Shown: in pieces, positions 56,273 to 64,000 of the stretch
How the letters are laid out: each line of letters starts with the position of its first letter
Numbering within the stretch: the stretch's first letter is position 1
Assembly: GCA_016187415.1 (NCBI GenBank)
Contig: JACPJT010000004.1
Coordinates: forward strand, 17,995-81,994
Source: Candidatus Aenigmatarchaeota archaeon
GTDB lineage: Archaea > Aenigmatarchaeota > Aenigmatarchaeia > CG10238-14 > SCSR01
DNA: 64,000 nt
Direction of reading: 5' to 3'
Notes under the pieces: generated by a model
What the model saw: the letters and a program-made list of their open reading frames with translations, nothing else
The model's database searches: none
What the model was told of the DNA's origin: nothing
Translations under genes and position numbers: made by a program

Positions 56273-57724
56273 ATGGTCGACTATCAATTGCCCAGAGTGC
56301 CAGAGAATGGTATTAGCACGGGACCGTCCAGCCAGCACCAGATTTATGGAATATCAACTGGAACTGGACATGCTGATGTATTGAACCCAGGTTCGGGAAT
56401 CGGAGCTGGAAATCCCAGAGGAAGAAAAAGCTTTTTTCGAAGAACACTTGATTACGTTAAGGAACATCCATTACCATTTATCTTTGGTACAATAGGAATT
56501 GTGGGGGGAATAGCGATAGCTAATATGGTATCCGCAGATCTTTACAATTCCAGAAATCCTCCAAGACAACCACCATCCCATGAGCAGGCGCAGAAACCGA
56601 ACAATCAATATCAGATCATTGTCTCTTCCCCGACAGTTACTCCGGTTCCGACAAGCACGCCTGTTCCTACGAGTACTCCCCCGCCTTTGCCGACTGTTCC
56701 GGCCTGGATCGAGGAATACAACAATCCGAAACCGACCGCCACACCGCCGCCCACTTCAACTCCTGTTCCCATGGCTCCGAGGATAAGGCAGAAGCTGATG
56801 GAGTACGTCCCTGGGATAAAGGCATGCGGAAACGATCCGGAGCACGTGAGGGTGATAGACGCGGCAGGAAAGCAGGTGGAGAGCGAGATATACAATACTG
56901 GGATAGTCTATATCGACAGATCCGGCATCTCAAGGGGCGTGGATGAGGAAAAGGCATGGAAGGAGTATGTCGGTCCTGCGATTGATTTTGTGGCGAAGCC
57001 TTTGTGCGGGATGCCTTCTAACATGCTGGAGAAGTACAGCGAGAATGATTTGAGGCAGATACTATTGCCACCAGCTTTGAGGTTGTTTGAGATTCCTGTG
57101 GGATACAGGACTCCAGAAACTCGCATGGGACTGGATAGAGGCATCAGGAATGTGACTCTTGATCCGAAGCTGGGCAAGTCTCCGCAGGAATGGCTACAGG
57201 AACAGGTGATGAAAGATTACAATAGCAAGGGCACGAAGGATGCGACAGGGTACAACAATTATATCAGGGCGATAAATAATATCAGTGCAGGAGCATATGT
57301 TCCTGATATGAGATATAACAATCGTAGCAGCTGGCCCGACAGCAATGCAAGTTTCTATAAGGTCGTAGAAGAGATGAAAGCCAAGGGAGACGACTGGCCA
57401 TTGTTTGTAAATGGGTGGAGCGTATATAAAGTTGGTGAACAGAGTGCTCCCGGATTTGCGCCACTTGTTGGAAGATCTGTAAGACCATATCCATTGGCGG
57501 CTTATGTTGGTAGCGCGAATTATCCAGGTGCTAGCAGTGACCCAGATTTTCAAGGCCCTAAGGGAATACACACCGAGTCTTGGGTTAAAACTTATGACGG
57601 CGTATTGTTTGGTTACTGGATGGATGAACAGGCATTCCTGAAGGCGTATGAAAAAAAGCATAAACCAGAAATTGGCTTAGGCGGGCCTGATGACCGATCA
57701 TACAATCCGTACAAATTCAAGTAA
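56273..57724 (+). CDS. Membrane-anchored surface protein with Thr/Pro linker
   Basis: A 483-residue protein from ATG 56273 (AAGGTGA ribosome-binding site before it). A basic cytoplasmic part (RGRKSFFRRTLDYVKEH) precedes one TM helix (FIFGTIGIVGGIAIANMVSA), then a Pro/Thr linker of about 70 residues and an outer domain of about 310 residues (IRQKLMEYVPGIKACGNDPE; GYRTPETRMGLDRG; ESWVKTYDGVLFGYWMDEQA). No known domain recognised. The central linker resembles the one in 53134. Its promoter is the operator-containing repeat. Confidence 0.72.
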   Translation: MVDYQLPRVPENGISTGPSSQHQIYGISTGTGHADVLNPGSGIGAGNPRGRKSFFRRTLDYVKEHPLPFIFGTIGIVGGIAIANMVSADLYNSRNPPRQPPSHEQAQKPNNQYQIIVSSPTVTPVPTSTPVPTSTPPPLPTVPAWIEEYNNPKPTATPPPTSTPVPMAPRIRQKLMEYVPGIKACGNDPEHVRVIDAAGKQVESEIYNTGIVYIDRSGISRGVDEEKAWKEYVGPAIDFVAKPLCGMPSNMLEKYSENDLRQILLPPALRLFEIPVGYRTPETRMGLDRGIRNVTLDPKLGKSPQEWLQEQVMKDYNSKGTKDATGYNNYIRAINNISAGAYVPDMRYNNRSSWPDSNASFYKVVEEMKAKGDDWPLFVNGWSVYKVGEQSAPGFAPLVGRSVRPYPLAAYVGSANYPGASSDPDFQGPKGIHTESWVKTYDGVLFGYWMDEQAFLKAYEKKHKPEIGLGGPDDRSYNPYKFK

Positions 57725-57728
57725 AAGT

Positions 57729-58457
57729 TTACTCAGATTGGTTGTGCTGACCTTTTTTCGCATCCAAAATATCCGGCAGTAGCCTTTCTATATCATGTAT
57801 TGGGTCGAATACCTCAAGAGACATGTCGCATTTGAGCATCTTGGCTATGCTTATCAAGTCCATGTAGCCGCTTATCCTGTGGCTGTCCTCAGTTCCGTCA
57901 TTGTTATGCAGGTGGGCGTGCGTCATCCTTTTGCCGAATTCCCTGATCCAGTCCGGTACAGCTTGGTTCGTGTACAGGTTTGCATGCCCGATGTCGAGGC
58001 ATAGCTTTTTGCCGGGCGACAGTATAACCTTCATCAGATTTATGTCTTCTCTCACATTCTCCACTGCTATTTCCGGCGGTCCCCTAAGACCGCTGAAGAA
58101 ATTGAGAGCTCCCTTGGTGAATTTCTCGTCGTGTCCTTTCGACTTGCTGCTATAGTATCCCGCGTGGAATATGGCCCGCCTTGCCCTGAACATTCTGGCT
58201 ATCTTCAGCGCTCTTTCGCAGTTTGCCATCACAAACTTTCTCACAATCCTGTCGGTGGAGAAGCTGACAACTTCATAAGGCGCATGGATTACCACAGGCA
58301 CGTCGCGGGTTTCCCTGACAAGCCCGTTTATTTTCTTCCTGTTATATAGGTTCTCGTAGGATGTAAAATGGAGGAGCTCCAAGCCGACCGAGAACCTCTT
58401 GGCGAGATCTAACTTTTCGCGGAAATCCTCTTCGCCGGCGGATATGAAAATTGACAT
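57729..58457 (-). CDS. Xylose-isomerase-like TIM-barrel protein
   Basis: A 242-residue protein from ATG 58457; the longer frame overlaps the radical SAM gene by about 100 nt. The metal-binding set of the AP-endonuclease IV/xylose isomerase fold is present: RRAIFHAGYYSS (His), EIAVENVRED (Glu), LCLDIGHANLY (Asp, His), HAHLHNNDGTEDSH (His, Asp, His), and DMSLEVFDP (Glu). It may be an isomerase, epimerase or endonuclease. It is 15 nt after the radical SAM gene, so probably in the same operon. Confidence 0.8.
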   Translation of the reverse strand: MSIFISAGEEDFREKLDLAKRFSVGLELLHFTSYENLYNRKKINGLVRETRDVPVVIHAPYEVVSFSTDRIVRKFVMANCERALKIARMFRARRAIFHAGYYSSKSKGHDEKFTKGALNFFSGLRGPPEIAVENVREDINLMKVILSPGKKLCLDIGHANLYTNQAVPDWIREFGKRMTHAHLHNNDGTEDSHRISGYMDLISIAKMLKCDMSLEVFDPIHDIERLLPDILDAKKGQHNQSE

Positions 58458-58471
58458 GCGACAACCGGAAG

Positions 58472-59557
58472 CTACAGGTGCTTCCTTGCTATGTGTTCGT
58501 CCATTGAAGGTACCCTTGCTCCAGTAAGATATTCGTCCCCGAACTTTAAATACCACGGCGACCTGTAGTTCTCCCATGTGTTGGGTTTGTAGCCGATCGA
58601 ACCGAATACGGATTCGAGCATCTTTCTGGCGTCCAGAAAATACTCGAGACTGCGCGCCTCCGGCGAAAGCAGCTTACTTTGAGAAGGCAAATGGGGCTGG
58701 AATATGTTGATGACAGGAATCCTTGTGATGTGGGGTGCGAAATCTTTCATGCCATCCGAAACTGCCTGAAGAGATTCCAATCCAAGCACATACGAAAAGC
58801 ATGTTGTAAAACCCATCTCCTTTGATAGGGAAAGCACTGCCTTGGCCTGTTCCAGAGTCAGCGAAGCCTTCTCCCTTCGAAGTATCTTTTCCCTGTTATA
58901 GAAACATTCTAACGAAAGACAAAGCCCGAACGGCGATGCATCGGAAAGAGATTTCAACGCATCTTCCGATCTTATTTCAGAGCCGAAATAGAGCAACTCG
59001 CCCTTGAAGCCGTATCGGGAAGATGCTTTCCTCACAAGGCGCAAGTGTTCGGCAACTTTCTGCTCCCCGCCAAAACAACCTGTAAGGATAGAAATCTGGC
59101 GTACGTGAGACAGGTCTGCCTTCTCCTGTCCGCCAAGCCACTCCTCGATCGCCTTTGGCACCATATCTTCATCGGGGATATCATAAATGTCTTTCGGTGT
59201 CTGCCGAAACGTGTGGCAGAACTTGCATCCCCTGCATGCACTTTTTGATCTGGCATTGAGGACAAGCACATCGCCATTTTCCCGCGCATAGGTTGAATTG
59301 CAAGTGTCATCCGTCATATGTCGCACCGTTCCCAGTCTCCTTTCGCCAATCCAGAGGTGATTCCCAGACACTCTATAGTCGCTCACACCCGAGTTTGTTG
59401 GTATGCCAAAAAAGTATCTGGTCACGGCCCTCCTACGGGATTCGGTGAAATATTCGCTACCGTCCGGCTCGAAATACAGCCTTACTCTTTCAAATCCTGT
59501 TTGCGTGGAAGCGCCCTTGCGGTTGAAATCCGTGAACAAAACATCTTCAAACGGCAT
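58472..59557 (-). CDS. Radical SAM protein
   Basis: A 361-residue protein. KSACRGCKFCHTFRQ is a three-Cys cluster with CxxCxxC spacing, tighter than the usual CxxxCxxC. The rest is barrel-like: VRQISILTGCFGGEQKVAEH, GLCLSLECFYNREKILRREK, GFTTCFSYVLGLESLQAVSD, then IPVINIFQPHLPSQSKLL. It presumably cleaves SAM to start a radical reaction. The partner TIM-barrel gene lies just downstream. No known subfamily recognised. Confidence 0.82.
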   Translation of the reverse strand: MPFEDVLFTDFNRKGASTQTGFERVRLYFEPDGSEYFTESRRRAVTRYFFGIPTNSGVSDYRVSGNHLWIGERRLGTVRHMTDDTCNSTYARENGDVLVLNARSKSACRGCKFCHTFRQTPKDIYDIPDEDMVPKAIEEWLGGQEKADLSHVRQISILTGCFGGEQKVAEHLRLVRKASSRYGFKGELLYFGSEIRSEDALKSLSDASPFGLCLSLECFYNREKILRREKASLTLEQAKAVLSLSKEMGFTTCFSYVLGLESLQAVSDGMKDFAPHITRIPVINIFQPHLPSQSKLLSPEARSLEYFLDARKMLESVFGSIGYKPNTWENYRSPWYLKFGDEYLTGARVPSMDEHIARKHL

Positions 59558-59675
59558 GCCGTAAATCCAGACAGCCTTACAATCTCTTCAAACATATCGG
59601 GCATAGCATCATATGACTGTTAGTGTCGGCTAATGTTTTAAATCTGATGTTATGAAGTGCAGATGGGTACGTAAT
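59558..59675. promoter_or_regulatory. Spacer upstream of the radical SAM gene
   Basis: 118 nt. On the minus strand CAGATTTAAAAC (about 59636-59647) is a TATA-like element. A short frame MPDMFEEIVRLSGF begins downstream of it in another frame; it ends inside the radical SAM gene. No terminator recognised for the gene at 59676. Confidence 0.4.
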
Positions 59676-61952
59676 CTAGCTCGTGCAGAGGTATTTTGGA
59701 TCCGTGCCGTATATTTTGCTAGTGGACCCTGATGCAGGATAACACTTCGTATCAGCTGTATTGCCAGGTCCTATATTTCCTGTAGTCTGTATACCTTCTT
59801 TCGGGCAACAGTAATTAGGTGTGCAATCTGGATTAAAGTTGCAACCACCGCATACTTTACAGCTATAGAGAGATGAACCTGGTTGATTTATATCAGGCGT
59901 ATTGCACCTTGCATATCTATTTGGATCATATCTGGGGTCGGTTTTTTCTACCACAGATGTGTCGCATGTCTTTCCCAAATTCACGCAAGCGGAGCTTCCT
60001 ATAGGGGTGTTTGCTTTATCTTTTATGTCATTCTCCACGCATTCCACCCCGTCCAGCTTTATGCTCCCCTGCCCGTCTCCTACGCTTGTCCTTTCAACCC
60101 TGATGAGATAGCTCCCGCCGATCTTGCCCGAGCTTACCGCAGACTTTGGAAACGATATTCCAACAGGCGACTTGATAAGCGCCGTGTTGTCATTGCATGC
60201 GGAATCGCTCGTCGAGCATATGAAGAATCTCCAGTCGATTTCTGAAAGCGTGGCATTATACAGCGTGGCCCTGAGATAGAACGCGTCCGAAATAGATATT
60301 CTGAACCAGTCCTCGGTCTGCGATGATGATAATGAGCATGTGGGGAAACTGAGCGGAGCGGATGAGCTTACTGTTCCCAAGTCTACAGGATTGTCAAAAG
60401 TGCCGCATGGTGTTTGCACTGGTGTGGAGGGCGTGGCGAAGGAGAATTCCGATGCGTAGCTGCCGCAGCTGGAGCAGGATGAATCTGTGCATGCTTTTGC
60501 GGACCAGTGATAAGTGGTGGAAAGAGATGTACCAAGTGCCAGCCCTGTATTTGAAGACGAGCAGAAGCCGTATGTCGGGCTGTCCGCGGCCTGAGATGCC
60601 GTCCTCACATAAAATTTGTAGCTTGAAGCCCCTGTAACCGAGGACCAATACAACGATGGGTTTGATGTCGAAACCGATGAACCATCAGTCGGCGAGATTA
60701 ATGTCGGCACTGTCGGAGATGTTGTTGCCGGTGTAGTCGGTGTATACTGGCATATTTTATTGGAGCCGCATGACCATCCGCTGCCCTTGGAGATGGAACA
60801 GTCCAGATCGGAAAGGCATTCGCCGATTGTAAAACTAGTGGAAAAGGACTGGGTGGAGTCCTTGATCAGGATTGTGTTGGATTTCACGCCTGATCCCGCG
60901 TTCTGCGAGCATGTGTACGAGTCCACAGGACAAAGGAATGAAGACAATATGGAGCATGATCCTCCTGTCGTAAGCGTATATCCGTATGCGGCCTGATTTG
61001 CGCAACCGAGCCCGAAGATATTGCAGTTCTTGCCCACTCTGGCGGATGTGATGCTTAAAACGTTCCCGCTAGTGGTCCATGTGTTGCTGAATTCCAAATC
61101 CATGTTGCACAAAGATCCGCCATCCGTGACATATTCGCCTGTTGAAAGAAACAGCGTGGGATCGTCATCGAACTGCACGTCCCTGTAACCAGTGTATGAC
61201 GAGATGGTCTTGTACTTGCCGCCGCTTCCATCCACTGTATCAACTGCCTTGTGAGCGATGGTCACCGTACAGTTATTATCCAGTGTAACTGGATCGGTAT
61301 AAAGAGTTGGTGTCATTGTGCATGCACCTGTAGTAGGAGTTGGATTAGGCACAGGTGTCTGTGTTGAAACGCATGTTCCTGACTGGCATGTCCCCGAACC
61401 GCCTTGCGTAGTCGTGCATGCGCTGCTGTCTGTGCTGCATGATGTTGATGTAGACCATGTGCCGTCTGATTGGCATGTGGCTGTTGCAGTTCCCGCGCAT
61501 GTGCCTGAACCGCACGAGGCGCTTCTTGTCTGACCCACTTGATATGACACGCTATCAAATGCGCATGTTATCGCGGGGGGTGGCGTTGGAGAAATTGATG
61601 TGACGCAGCTCCCGCCTGAACACTGGCCGGATGAGCATAATGATGTGCATGTGTCATCGGCTGTATATTGGGATGTGCCGTCTGAATAAACTGTTAATCT
61701 TTGGCACGCATTCACATAGCTGCACTGGTCGTATGACACAGTCGGCGCTGAAGTGCATATTGCGTCGTCATAACACCAATGCCCCAACGAGTCTGACTGG
61801 CATGATTGCGTTGAAGCGCATGTATACGTATTCTGCGTGTATTCGTCGTAACATGAACCGCCGCAGGTGCTGGCATATCCCGCATCTGCCATTGAATAAG
61901 AAAACAGAACCGCTGATGATATCAGAAATACCATTAATAGACTCTTGTTCAT
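59676..61952 (-). CDS. Large Cys/Ser/Thr-rich secreted protein
   Basis: A 758-residue exported protein. An N-terminal signal peptide (LLMVFLISSAVLFSYSMADA) precedes repeated short Cys-rich segments (CGGSCYDEYTQ; CSSGQCSGGSC; CQSDGTWSTS; CQSGTCVS). A linker PVPNPTPTT separates them from later parts, including a fibronectin-type-III-like stretch (PTLISPTDGSSVSTSNPSLY) and a C-terminal Cys-rich part. It probably acts as an adhesin or cell-surface structure with disulfides. It overlaps the upstream gene by 4 nt. Confidence 0.75.
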   Translation of the reverse strand: MNKSLLMVFLISSAVLFSYSMADAGYASTCGGSCYDEYTQNTYTCASTQSCQSDSLGHWCYDDAICTSAPTVSYDQCSYVNACQRLTVYSDGTSQYTADDTCTSLCSSGQCSGGSCVTSISPTPPPAITCAFDSVSYQVGQTRSASCGSGTCAGTATATCQSDGTWSTSTSCSTDSSACTTTQGGSGTCQSGTCVSTQTPVPNPTPTTGACTMTPTLYTDPVTLDNNCTVTIAHKAVDTVDGSGGKYKTISSYTGYRDVQFDDDPTLFLSTGEYVTDGGSLCNMDLEFSNTWTTSGNVLSITSARVGKNCNIFGLGCANQAAYGYTLTTGGSCSILSSFLCPVDSYTCSQNAGSGVKSNTILIKDSTQSFSTSFTIGECLSDLDCSISKGSGWSCGSNKICQYTPTTPATTSPTVPTLISPTDGSSVSTSNPSLYWSSVTGASSYKFYVRTASQAADSPTYGFCSSSNTGLALGTSLSTTYHWSAKACTDSSCSSCGSYASEFSFATPSTPVQTPCGTFDNPVDLGTVSSSAPLSFPTCSLSSSQTEDWFRISISDAFYLRATLYNATLSEIDWRFFICSTSDSACNDNTALIKSPVGISFPKSAVSSGKIGGSYLIRVERTSVGDGQGSIKLDGVECVENDIKDKANTPIGSSACVNLGKTCDTSVVEKTDPRYDPNRYARCNTPDINQPGSSLYSCKVCGGCNFNPDCTPNYCCPKEGIQTTGNIGPGNTADTKCYPASGSTSKIYGTDPKYLCTS

Positions 61953-62347
61953 ATTTTTATCGCCTCTATCTTGCTTCCGTCTGCAGACGTCTTGACATCA
62001 ATCTGCTTCACAGGCGTGCCGTCCCTTGATGTGACCGCTTTACTCAGGTAAACCGTGAAAATCCATCCTCCGCCTCCCTTGTTGACATTCAGGACCTCCC
62101 CCGGATAACTTTTTAGCACTGTAGTTGATGCGACTTGGCATACTTTTGTCTCATTTGTGAATCTGACGCAGGGTGAAATTATTCCGCTGGATGCGGCTTG
62201 GGACGACTTGTAAAGGGAAGTGACATAAAACGCAAAACCAAAAGCTATGACAACGCCGACGACAAGGATTATTATCTGATACACGTGAATGGGAAGCTTC
62301 CTGTTAATTTTTGAAATGGCGTCGCGTCTTTGGTTTGATTCGGGCAT
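61949..62347 (-). CDS. Single-pass membrane protein
   Basis: A 132-residue protein. After a basic start (NQRRDAISKINRKLPIHVYQ) comes one helix IIILVVGVVIAFGFAFYVTS; the rest is an outer domain with YPGEVLNVNKGGGGWIFTVY and VKQIDVKTSADGSKIEAI. The stop overlaps the ATG of the secreted protein by 4 nt, so they are coupled. The 31-bp repeat (62355-62385) directly precedes its start and supplies its TATA. Confidence 0.7.
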   Translation of the reverse strand: MPESNQRRDAISKINRKLPIHVYQIIILVVGVVIAFGFAFYVTSLYKSSQAASSGIISPCVRFTNETKVCQVASTTVLKSYPGEVLNVNKGGGGWIFTVYLSKAVTSRDGTPVKQIDVKTSADGSKIEAIKI

Positions 62348-62354
62348 TACATAG

Positions 62355-62385
62355 AATTTGATTTCGGGGGGTATAAAGTTTATTG
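62355..62385. repeat. 31-bp direct repeat, copy 1 (contains promoter)
   Basis: Identical to 63221-63251: AATTTGATTTCGGGGGG then TATAAAGTTTATTG. On the minus strand it reads as a promoter (CTTTATA) for the gene at 62347. It overlaps the 3' end of the C39-like gene by 6 nt. Confidence 0.9.
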
Positions 62386-62820
62386 GATTGGTTTTAGATA
62401 ACCTGCCTTGTTTCTTCTTTTATTCCATAATCTCAAAAGTTCCATTTTCTTGTAAGTAACAATTCCTCTCTCAGGATCATGAAATACGACTGTATCATTT
62501 CTTATATCAGTGACCACTCCCACGTGCCCCATATTTTTCTTTTCTTGCTCTATATCAATGCTTACTATAACCGGTATTCCTAATTTTACCAAGTTTGCCA
62601 ATTCATCATAGGACATATGTCGTTTATGTATCAATTCGAATCCAATTGCCTTTATTTCTCTTTCCGCTATTTCCCAAATGGTGCCGTGTACTGGTGTCGC
62701 CTTTAGAAGGATTCTTAAATCGTGTTCAGATTTTCTAATTCCATAATACTCCAAAACCATTTTGGCACAAGTTGCAAAACAGCTGTACCAAAATTCCTGC
62801 TTATAGTAGGGGACTTTCAT
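62380..62820 (-). CDS. C39-like papain-fold peptidase
   Basis: A 146-residue protein. YKQEFWYSCFATCAKMVLEY gives oxyanion Gln8 and nucleophile Cys14; MGHVGVVTDI gives His99; VVFHDPERGIV gives Asp115. The order Q-C-H-D matches C39 peptidases, usually processing domains of bacteriocin exporters. Here it is free-standing, with no signal or TM segment, and overlaps the upstream RHH gene by 20 nt. That coupling resembles an antitoxin-toxin pair. Confidence 0.82.
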   Translation of the reverse strand: MKVPYYKQEFWYSCFATCAKMVLEYYGIRKSEHDLRILLKATPVHGTIWEIAEREIKAIGFELIHKRHMSYDELANLVKLGIPVIVSIDIEQEKKNMGHVGVVTDIRNDTVVFHDPERGIVTYKKMELLRLWNKRRNKAGYLKPIQ

Positions 62821-63220
62821 TATTACCGGTTAACTCTTTTGCCGTTTGATGTATTTTTTTTGGAGAATCAGAAATAGATTCATTGATTTCTAAACTCTGG
62901 CAATCAACAAAAATATGACCATATGTATAGAATTTCCCTTGATAAAATCCCGTTACTGGAACCTTATAATAATCCTTTGAGTTTATCACTGCATGTAATG
63001 GTGTTCCTGAAGATAGAATATCACCAACATAATCGGTCAGATATGCGTTCACTTCAGCTCTTGCTTCTTCCATGTTTCTAATTTCCTCCTTTGAGAATTG
63101 GAGTAACCTCTCTAAGCTTACCCGTATAACTTGATTTCTGTTAGAAAATAAGCCTTCCTTTACAAGTTCGTCCACCTTTTCCAAGTCTTGCTCCTGCAAT
63201 TCTATTTGCGCCATATCCAT
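62801..63220 (-). CDS. Ribbon-helix-helix protein with C-terminal extension
   Basis: A 139-residue protein. QIELQEQDLEKVDELVKEGL, FSNRNQVIRVSLERLLQF is a ribbon-helix-helix DNA-binding domain (about 4-45). The C-terminal 80 residues (SSGTPLHAVINSKDYYKVPV; FYTYGHIFVDCQSLEINES) are of unknown fold, longer than in simple CopG antitoxins. It overlaps the C39 gene. The second copy of the 31-bp repeat lies directly upstream of its ATG, supplying the promoter. Confidence 0.78.
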   Translation of the reverse strand: MDMAQIELQEQDLEKVDELVKEGLFSNRNQVIRVSLERLLQFSKEEIRNMEEARAEVNAYLTDYVGDILSSGTPLHAVINSKDYYKVPVTGFYQGKFYTYGHIFVDCQSLEINESISDSPKKIHQTAKELTGNNESPLL

Positions 63221-63251
63221 AATTTGATTTCGGGGGGTATAAAGTTTATTG
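63221..63251. repeat. 31-bp direct repeat, copy 2 (contains promoter)
   Basis: Identical to copy 1 at 62355-62385. It is the immediate upstream sequence of the RHH gene ATG on the minus strand. The two copies bracket the RHH-C39 module. Confidence 0.9.
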
Positions 63252-63325
63252 AATTTCAGATTCCTTATATTCGGCTGCTTCGAGTAGCATCATCTAGATT
63301 TTTATAACGTACTAATCCCGATGCA

Positions 63326-63577
63326 CTATTCATAAATACTTTCTCTTTTCCCGATTTTGTAAACAATAATACTCATGCCTTCCAAATAAAACAAGATTCT
63401 CAAATCTCCTACTCTCAACCTGTAATGATTCTGATAACCTTTCAGCTTCTTAATATCCAAGGCGAAAGAGAAACCATCTTCCAAAATCTTCAATTTCTCC
63501 TTTATTCTAGCTTTTAATTTTCCAGAGAACCGCTCCAACTCTCTAGAGACCTGCTTTTCAACAAATACCTTGAACAT
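63326..63577 (-). CDS. RelE/ParE superfamily toxin
   Basis: An 83-residue toxin. FVEKQVSRELERFSGKLKAR, IKKLKGYQNHYRLRVGDLRI, and LFYLEGMSIIVYKIGKRESIY match RelE: the YRLRVGDLRI strand and the C-terminal KRESIY carry the basic catalytic residues. Its ATG abuts the antitoxin stop. Probably cleaves mRNA on the ribosome. Confidence 0.87.
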   Translation of the reverse strand: MFKVFVEKQVSRELERFSGKLKARIKEKLKILEDGFSFALDIKKLKGYQNHYRLRVGDLRILFYLEGMSIIVYKIGKRESIYE

Positions 63578-63784
63578 TTATTTCAGCTTGCTAAGAGGAA
63601 TCAATTCTAATTTTCTTTCTTTCCTTACTTTTTCGAATTCCTTTATGGCATTTGCTTCTTCTCTGCTTGGTGATTCCGTGCCTACTACCCTGTTTTCAAC
63701 CAACATAGAAACCCTTCTCAATTCATTTCTTATTGATTTAAGTTCGTTCATTAAATAATTCGGTTTTAGTTTTTCTTCTCTCAT
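63578..63784 (-). CDS. Antitoxin partner of the RelE-like toxin
   Basis: A 68-residue, highly charged, helical protein: NELKSIRNELRRVSMLVENR, SPSREEANAIKEFEKVRKER. No clear DNA-binding motif. Gene order and abutting stop-start with the RelE gene identify it as the antitoxin. A TATA-like TTTATAAA lies about 25 nt upstream. Confidence 0.72.
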   Translation of the reverse strand: MREEKLKPNYLMNELKSIRNELRRVSMLVENRVVGTESPSREEANAIKEFEKVRKERKLELIPLSKLK

Positions 63785-63914
63785 GTAAATTAACTATTTT
63801 TCAATGTTTATAAAATTTACGAAATGTGAATAGAAGATGCGCAAAGGATTTTCAACTGATTAAGTCTGATGTCCATTGGCATAAAGTTTATACTGCGTAA
63901 CGCATAGAATAATT
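63785..63914. promoter_or_regulatory. Divergent spacer, RelE module / secreted protein
   Basis: 130 nt. TTATAAAC-type sequence serves the leftward antitoxin gene. Rightward, CATAAAGTTTATACTG at about 63880-63895 lies 20-35 nt before ATG 63915 and resembles the AAAGTTTAT core of the 31-bp repeat. Confidence 0.4.
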
Positions 63915-64000
63915 ATGAGATATCTTGTATTTGCGTTGTTTCTCTATTCGCTGATCGGGATTGCATACGCCGGCCCGAATGACAAATGGGTTTACATAGG
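63915..64000 (+). CDS. Exported protein, N-terminal fragment
   Basis: A frame entering the right edge: MRYLVFALFLYSLIGIAYAG, then PNDKWVYI. The first 20 residues form a signal peptide with a likely cleavage after AYA. The rest is beyond the window. Confidence 0.6.
   Translation, partial: MRYLVFALFLYSLIGIAYAGPNDKWVYI

Overview
The window is archaeal. It carries both clamp-loader subunits (RFC small and large), S8e, S4e, L24 and L14 in archaeal gene order, an Sm-like protein, archaeal SepF, a zinc-ribbon aIF1, RNase P Rpp29, a Lrp/AsnC regulator, an archaeal-type prepilin peptidase, RtcA, TATA-like promoters about 25-30 nt upstream of many start codons (leaderless genes), and tRNAs with bulge-helix-bulge introns. 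Compact spacing, many lineage-restricted short genes and several bacterial-looking genes suggest a DPANN-type uncultivated archaeon. The phylum cannot be fixed from this sequence.

Layout. 1-3.9 kb: end of an ABC-2 permease, an MFS exporter, RFC genes, a SemiSWEET-like protein. 3.9-7.6 kb: TatD, a 4-TM protein, S8e, Sm-like, SepF, NurA. 7.7-10.2 kb: convergent purB and purC, consecutive steps of purine synthesis. 10.3-15.1 kb: MetRS catalytic subunit, DinB, separate MetRS tRNA-binding subunit, CBS protein, hydroxyacid dehydrogenase, tRNA-Ser with a tiny intron. 15.2-19.9 kb is accessory: a protein with bacterial sigma-70 region 4, a zinc-ribbon gene followed by AbrB/RelE and Doc toxin modules with repeated remnants of its 3' end, orphan genes, a HEPN-motif protein, and tRNA-Gly with two 12-nt introns. 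20.1-31.9 kb: SemiSWEET, nucleotide-binding proteins, then L3 to S14, interrupted by unfamiliar small genes and ending after S14. 32.5-39.5 kb: prepilin peptidase, DMT transporter, DUF192, SerRS, amino acid permease, TyrRS. 39.6-48.6 kb: orphan genes mixed with macro-domain, JAMM-motif, beta-CASP nuclease, ferredoxin and degenerate GGDEF proteins. 48.6-51.5 kb: divergent enolase-like protein, second 4-TM paralogue, RtcA. 51.5-64 kb: a surface and toxin-antitoxin region with Thr/Pro-linker surface proteins, two winged-helix regulators, VapBC, a radical SAM/TIM-barrel pair, a Cys-rich secreted protein, an RHH plus C39-peptidase module and a RelE module.

The most unusual theme is how small gene modules sit in the chromosome. 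Two modules are bracketed by long direct repeats that themselves carry a promoter (54 bp around VapBC; 31 bp around RHH-C39), and a third region shows repeated copies of a host gene's 3' end. The 54-bp repeat contains a palindrome (TGTCA-N8-TGACA) that looks like an operator. No transposase, integrase, CRISPR array or rRNA was seen. Functions rest on motifs read by eye; no database search was run.
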